This document shows, piece after piece, positions 13,519 through 15,467 of a stretch of 15,467 nt of DNA. Numbering within the stretch: the first letter of the stretch is position 1; every line of letters starts with the position of its first letter. The position numbers and the translations under genes were made by a program. The stretch is from positions 1 to 15,467 of the forward strand of contig DATBIY010000059.1 of the NCBI GenBank assembly GCA_036556695.1, in the 5' to 3' direction. The notes under the pieces are model-generated. The model did no database searches. It was given only the letters and a program-made list of their open reading frames with translations, and was not told the DNA's origin. This DNA comes from DASSCW01 sp036556695. GTDB taxonomy: Bacteria; Chloroflexota; Limnocylindria; QHBO01.

Positions 13519-14418
13519 ATGGATGATCCGGTCATGCTGGCGATCCTGGTCGCCGGCATCGTGGTGCTGCTGTTCCTGATCTGGAGCACGATCAACATCG
13601 TTCGCCAGTACGAGCGGCTCGTCATCTTCACGCTCGGGCGCGTGACCAACGGCGCCGCCGGCCCGGGGCTGGTGCTGCTGGTGCCGATCATCCAGCAGCC
13701 GGTGAAGGTCGACCTGCGCGAGTTCTACCTGGAGGTGCCGCAGCAGACCTGCATCACCAAGGACAACGCGCCGATCAACATCGACTTCCTGGTGTACTCC
13801 AAGGTCTTCGATCCCGAGCAGTCGGTGACCGCCGTCACGAACTTCTCGGGGGCGTCGCAGGCGCTGGCGGCCACCACGCTGCGCGCGGTGATCGGCGACA
13901 TCCCGCTCGACGACGTGCTGGCCAAGCGCGAGGAGATCAACCACATCCTGCGCGCCAAGCTGGACGAGGTGACGGAGCGCTGGGGTGTCAAGATCACCAG
14001 CGTCGAGATCCGCGAGATCGTGCCGCCGCGCGATATCCAGGACGCCATGAACCGGCAGATGAGCGCCGAGCGCAACCGCCGCGCGGTCATCACCGAGTCC
14101 GAAGGCACACGCCAGGCCACGATCAACGTGGCCGAGGGCGACAAGCAGAGTGCGATCCTGCGGGCCGAGGGCAACCGGCAGAGCCAGATCCTGCAGGCCG
14201 AGGGTTACGCCAACGCGCTGCAGACGATCTTTGGCGCCGCGAAGGGTGTCGACGACAAGACCATGGCGCTCCAGTACCTCGAGGCGCTCAAGGCGCTGGC
14301 CGCCGGCGACTCGACGAAGTGGATCGTGCCCATGGAGCTTGCCGAGCTGACGCGGCCGATCTCCAACGCCATGCGGGTCGCCAACCCGCCTGCCGAGGGA
14401 TCCGGCGCCACCGGCTGA
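13519..14418 (+). CDS. Slipin (stomatin-like SPFH/band 7 membrane protein)
   Basis: The 299-aa product has an N-terminal membrane segment (about 5-23) and an SPFH/band 7 domain (about 27-180). The domain includes the typical QYERLVIFTLGRV (30-42) and PPRDIQDAMNRQMSAERNRR (169-188) segments. A charged coiled-coil region (about 180-245) with repeated AEGxxQSxIL units ends in AEGYANAL. Slipins oligomerise at membranes and are the known substrates or partners of long NfeD proteases. The start is ATG 13519 with GGGAGG (13502-13507) 11 nt upstream; the open frame reaching back to 13330 is only the shadow of the dehydrogenase gene. The alpha/beta hydrolase gene begins 3 bp after the stop, so the two form an operon. 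In PH1510/PH1511-type operons nfeD would directly precede this gene; here two genes intervene. Confidence 0.93.
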   Translation: MDDPVMLAILVAGIVVLLFLIWSTINIVRQYERLVIFTLGRVTNGAAGPGLVLLVPIIQQPVKVDLREFYLEVPQQTCITKDNAPINIDFLVYSKVFDPEQSVTAVTNFSGASQALAATTLRAVIGDIPLDDVLAKREEINHILRAKLDEVTERWGVKITSVEIREIVPPRDIQDAMNRQMSAERNRRAVITESEGTRQATINVAEGDKQSAILRAEGNRQSQILQAEGYANALQTIFGAAKGVDDKTMALQYLEALKALAAGDSTKWIVPMELAELTRPISNAMRVANPPAEGSGATG

Positions 14419-14421
14419 GCC

Positions 14422-15354
14422 ATGGCACGCGCGCTTTCCATGCGTCGTCGCAGCCTGGCCGCCTGGCTGGGCCGCATCGTGGCGGCCGGCGCCGCCGGTT
14501 ACTTGGGCTTCGTGACCGTCGAAGGCTCGAGGCGGGTGGTTCGGCCTGGCCGCAAGCCGCTGGAGCCGATGGAGGCCGGCGCGCCCGCGCACCCGGGCGA
14601 GATCGGCCTCCAGCACGAGGACGTGCGCTTCACCACCGACGACGGCGTCACGCTCGATGGCTGGCTGATCCCGGCCGCGCGGGAGACTCGCGCAGCGGTG
14701 ATCCTGATGCACGGCTTCAGCTGGCACCGGCTGCCGTGGCTGACCGAGTTCGTGCCGTGGTTGCAGCCGCGGTACAACCTCCTGCAGTTCGACTTCCGGG
14801 GCCACGGCCGCAGCGATGACGCGCCAATCACCCTTGGAACGTTGGAGCAGCGCGACGTGGCGGCCGCGGTTCGCTTCCTGCAGGGCCGCGGCTACGGGCC
14901 GATCGCGCTGATGGGCATCAGCATGGGCGCCTCGGTGGCCATCATGGCGGCTCCCGACCTGCCGGTTGCCGCGGTGGTGGCCGATGCCGCCTATGCCCGC
15001 GTCGAGAACCCAATCGGCAATCGGATGCGCCAGGGCCACTACCCGTTCCCGCGACTTGGCGCGCGGCTGGTTGTGGCGGCGGCATCGGCCCGCGCCAGGA
15101 CGCTGCTGCGGGATCCGGTGCAGCGCGTGGCTCGGATATCGCCACGGGGACTGCTGCTGATTGCGCCGCGAGACGATCGGCTGGTGGACTGGACGCAGTC
15201 CCAGGCGCTGTTCGAGGCGGCCCACGAGCCCAGGGAGCTGATGGTCGTCGACGGCGCGGCCCATTCCGAGGCGCACGCGGTGGGCGGTCGTGCCTATGAG
15301 GAAAGAGTCCTGGCCTTCCTGGCGAGGCACCTGGACGGGGAGCCGCCCGTATAA
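14422..15354 (+). CDS. Membrane-anchored alpha/beta-fold hydrolase
   Basis: The 310-aa product begins with a basic N-terminus and one membrane segment or signal anchor (about 15-33). The alpha/beta hydrolase core has ILMHGF (94-99, oxyanion region HGF), FDFRGHG (123-129), and the nucleophile elbow GISMG (165-169) with S167. An acid candidate is D251 or D252 in APRDD, and H281 lies in GAAHSEAH, so the catalytic triad is complete. The family resembles serine aminopeptidase S33-type or esterase proteins; the substrate is unknown. ATG 14422 follows the slipin stop by 3 bp and is translationally coupled. Its TAA stop (15352-15354) lies within the TATAAT box of the next gene. Being coupled to a slipin suggests a membrane-associated role, which is inference. 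Confidence 0.87.
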   Translation: MARALSMRRRSLAAWLGRIVAAGAAGYLGFVTVEGSRRVVRPGRKPLEPMEAGAPAHPGEIGLQHEDVRFTTDDGVTLDGWLIPAARETRAAVILMHGFSWHRLPWLTEFVPWLQPRYNLLQFDFRGHGRSDDAPITLGTLEQRDVAAAVRFLQGRGYGPIALMGISMGASVAIMAAPDLPVAAVVADAAYARVENPIGNRMRQGHYPFPRLGARLVVAAASARARTLLRDPVQRVARISPRGLLLIAPRDDRLVDWTQSQALFEAAHEPRELMVVDGAAHSEAHAVGGRAYEERVLAFLARHLDGEPPV

Positions 15355-15355
15355 T
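15350..15355 (+). promoter_or_regulatory. -10 element (TATAAT) of the response regulator gene
   Basis: A perfect TATAAT overlaps the stop codon of the hydrolase gene and is followed by CGCG, as at other -10 boxes here. The -35 region at 17 nt is poor. Transcription from about 15362 would give a 50-nt leader holding the hairpin at 15364-15382. Confidence 0.45.
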
Positions 15356-15363
15356 CGCGAATC

Positions 15364-15382
15364 GGCGCCGTGGTGCGGCGCC
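15364..15382 (+). promoter_or_regulatory. Hairpin at the 5' end of the response regulator leader
   Basis: GGCGCCG (15364-15370) pairs perfectly with CGGCGCC (15376-15382) around a 5-nt TGGTG loop. No T run follows, so it is not a typical terminator. It sits at the expected transcript 5' end and leaves the ribosome binding site (15401-15405) free. It may stabilise the mRNA or be a palindromic binding site. Confidence 0.5.
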
Positions 15383-15411
15383 ATCGGTCCAGAACCTGCC
15401 AGGGGCTTTGC

Positions 15412-15467
15412 ATGGCTGCCACGAAGGTCCTTGTCGTCGATGACGACCTGAACATCCAGCGCGTCCT
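15412..15467 (+). CDS. Response regulator, N-terminal fragment cut by the right edge
   Basis: Eighteen full codons are visible, starting MAATKVLVVDDDLNIQ. The hydrophobic strand followed by D10-D11-D12 is the classic start of a CheY-like receiver domain, which binds magnesium and is phosphorylated by a sensor kinase on a later aspartate. The output domain lies outside the window. ATG 15412 is preceded by AGGGG (15401-15405) at 6 nt. Confidence 0.85.
   Translation, partial: MAATKVLVVDDDLNIQRV

Noticed and set aside
13486..15384. 632-codon minus-strand frame opposite slipin and hydrolase
   Set aside because: It mirrors two confident genes and has shadow-type composition (Arg/His/Gln-rich) with no motif.

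Overview
The window is GC-rich (roughly two-thirds G+C by eye), densely coding and almost entirely on the + strand. Short intergenic gaps, TTG/GTG starts, lean promoters (some apparently leaderless) and the family mix (orphan DnaB-like ATPase, J-domain protein with an FGxYxGW tail, long NfeD, slipin) suggest a high-GC terrabacterial lineage. A Chloroflexota such as the Limnocylindria-type groups is my best guess, but this is inference, because no rRNA or other phylogenetic marker was compared. I see no mobile element, CRISPR array or prophage. The window starts inside one gene and ends inside another.

Region 1 (1-2165) has the end of an unrecognised gene, a small lipoprotein, and a CAU-anticodon tRNA (1111-1185) with its own promoter. 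The tRNA runs directly into tilS, the tRNA-Ile lysidine synthetase gene. The tilS frame has no ATG, GTG or TTG between the end of the tRNA and its ATP-binding loop, so its translation start either lies inside the tRNA gene or is non-canonical. I consider this the most unusual structure in the window.

Region 2 (2166-5483) has ftsH with its own promoter and a candidate terminator. Next comes a convergent minus-strand XRE-type regulator with a C-terminal domain that may be nuclease-like. About 440 bp of intergenic DNA follow, with a perfect 12-bp inverted repeat and a TATACT promoter element.

Region 3 (5484-9607) has a DnaB-type RecA-fold ATPase without the DnaB N-terminal domain and a J-domain protein with an FGxYxGW C-terminal module. 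A tight run follows: HAD phosphatase, ThpR-type 2'-5' RNA ligase/cyclic phosphodiesterase, LOG-like nucleotide-binding protein, and NUDIX hydrolase. These four are 5 to 7 bp apart or overlap by 4 bp, and they share a nucleotide/RNA housekeeping flavour.

Region 4 (9608-15467) begins with a long-form NfeD membrane protease whose -10 element sits six bases before its ATG (a leaderless arrangement). A class II aldolase with an unrecognised N-terminal half and a zinc-type medium-chain dehydrogenase follow. Then come a slipin (SPFH/band 7), the classical partner of NfeD, a membrane-anchored alpha/beta hydrolase, and the first codons of a response regulator behind a TATAAT box and a strong 5'-UTR hairpin. 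The NfeD-slipin pair is split here by the two metabolic genes.
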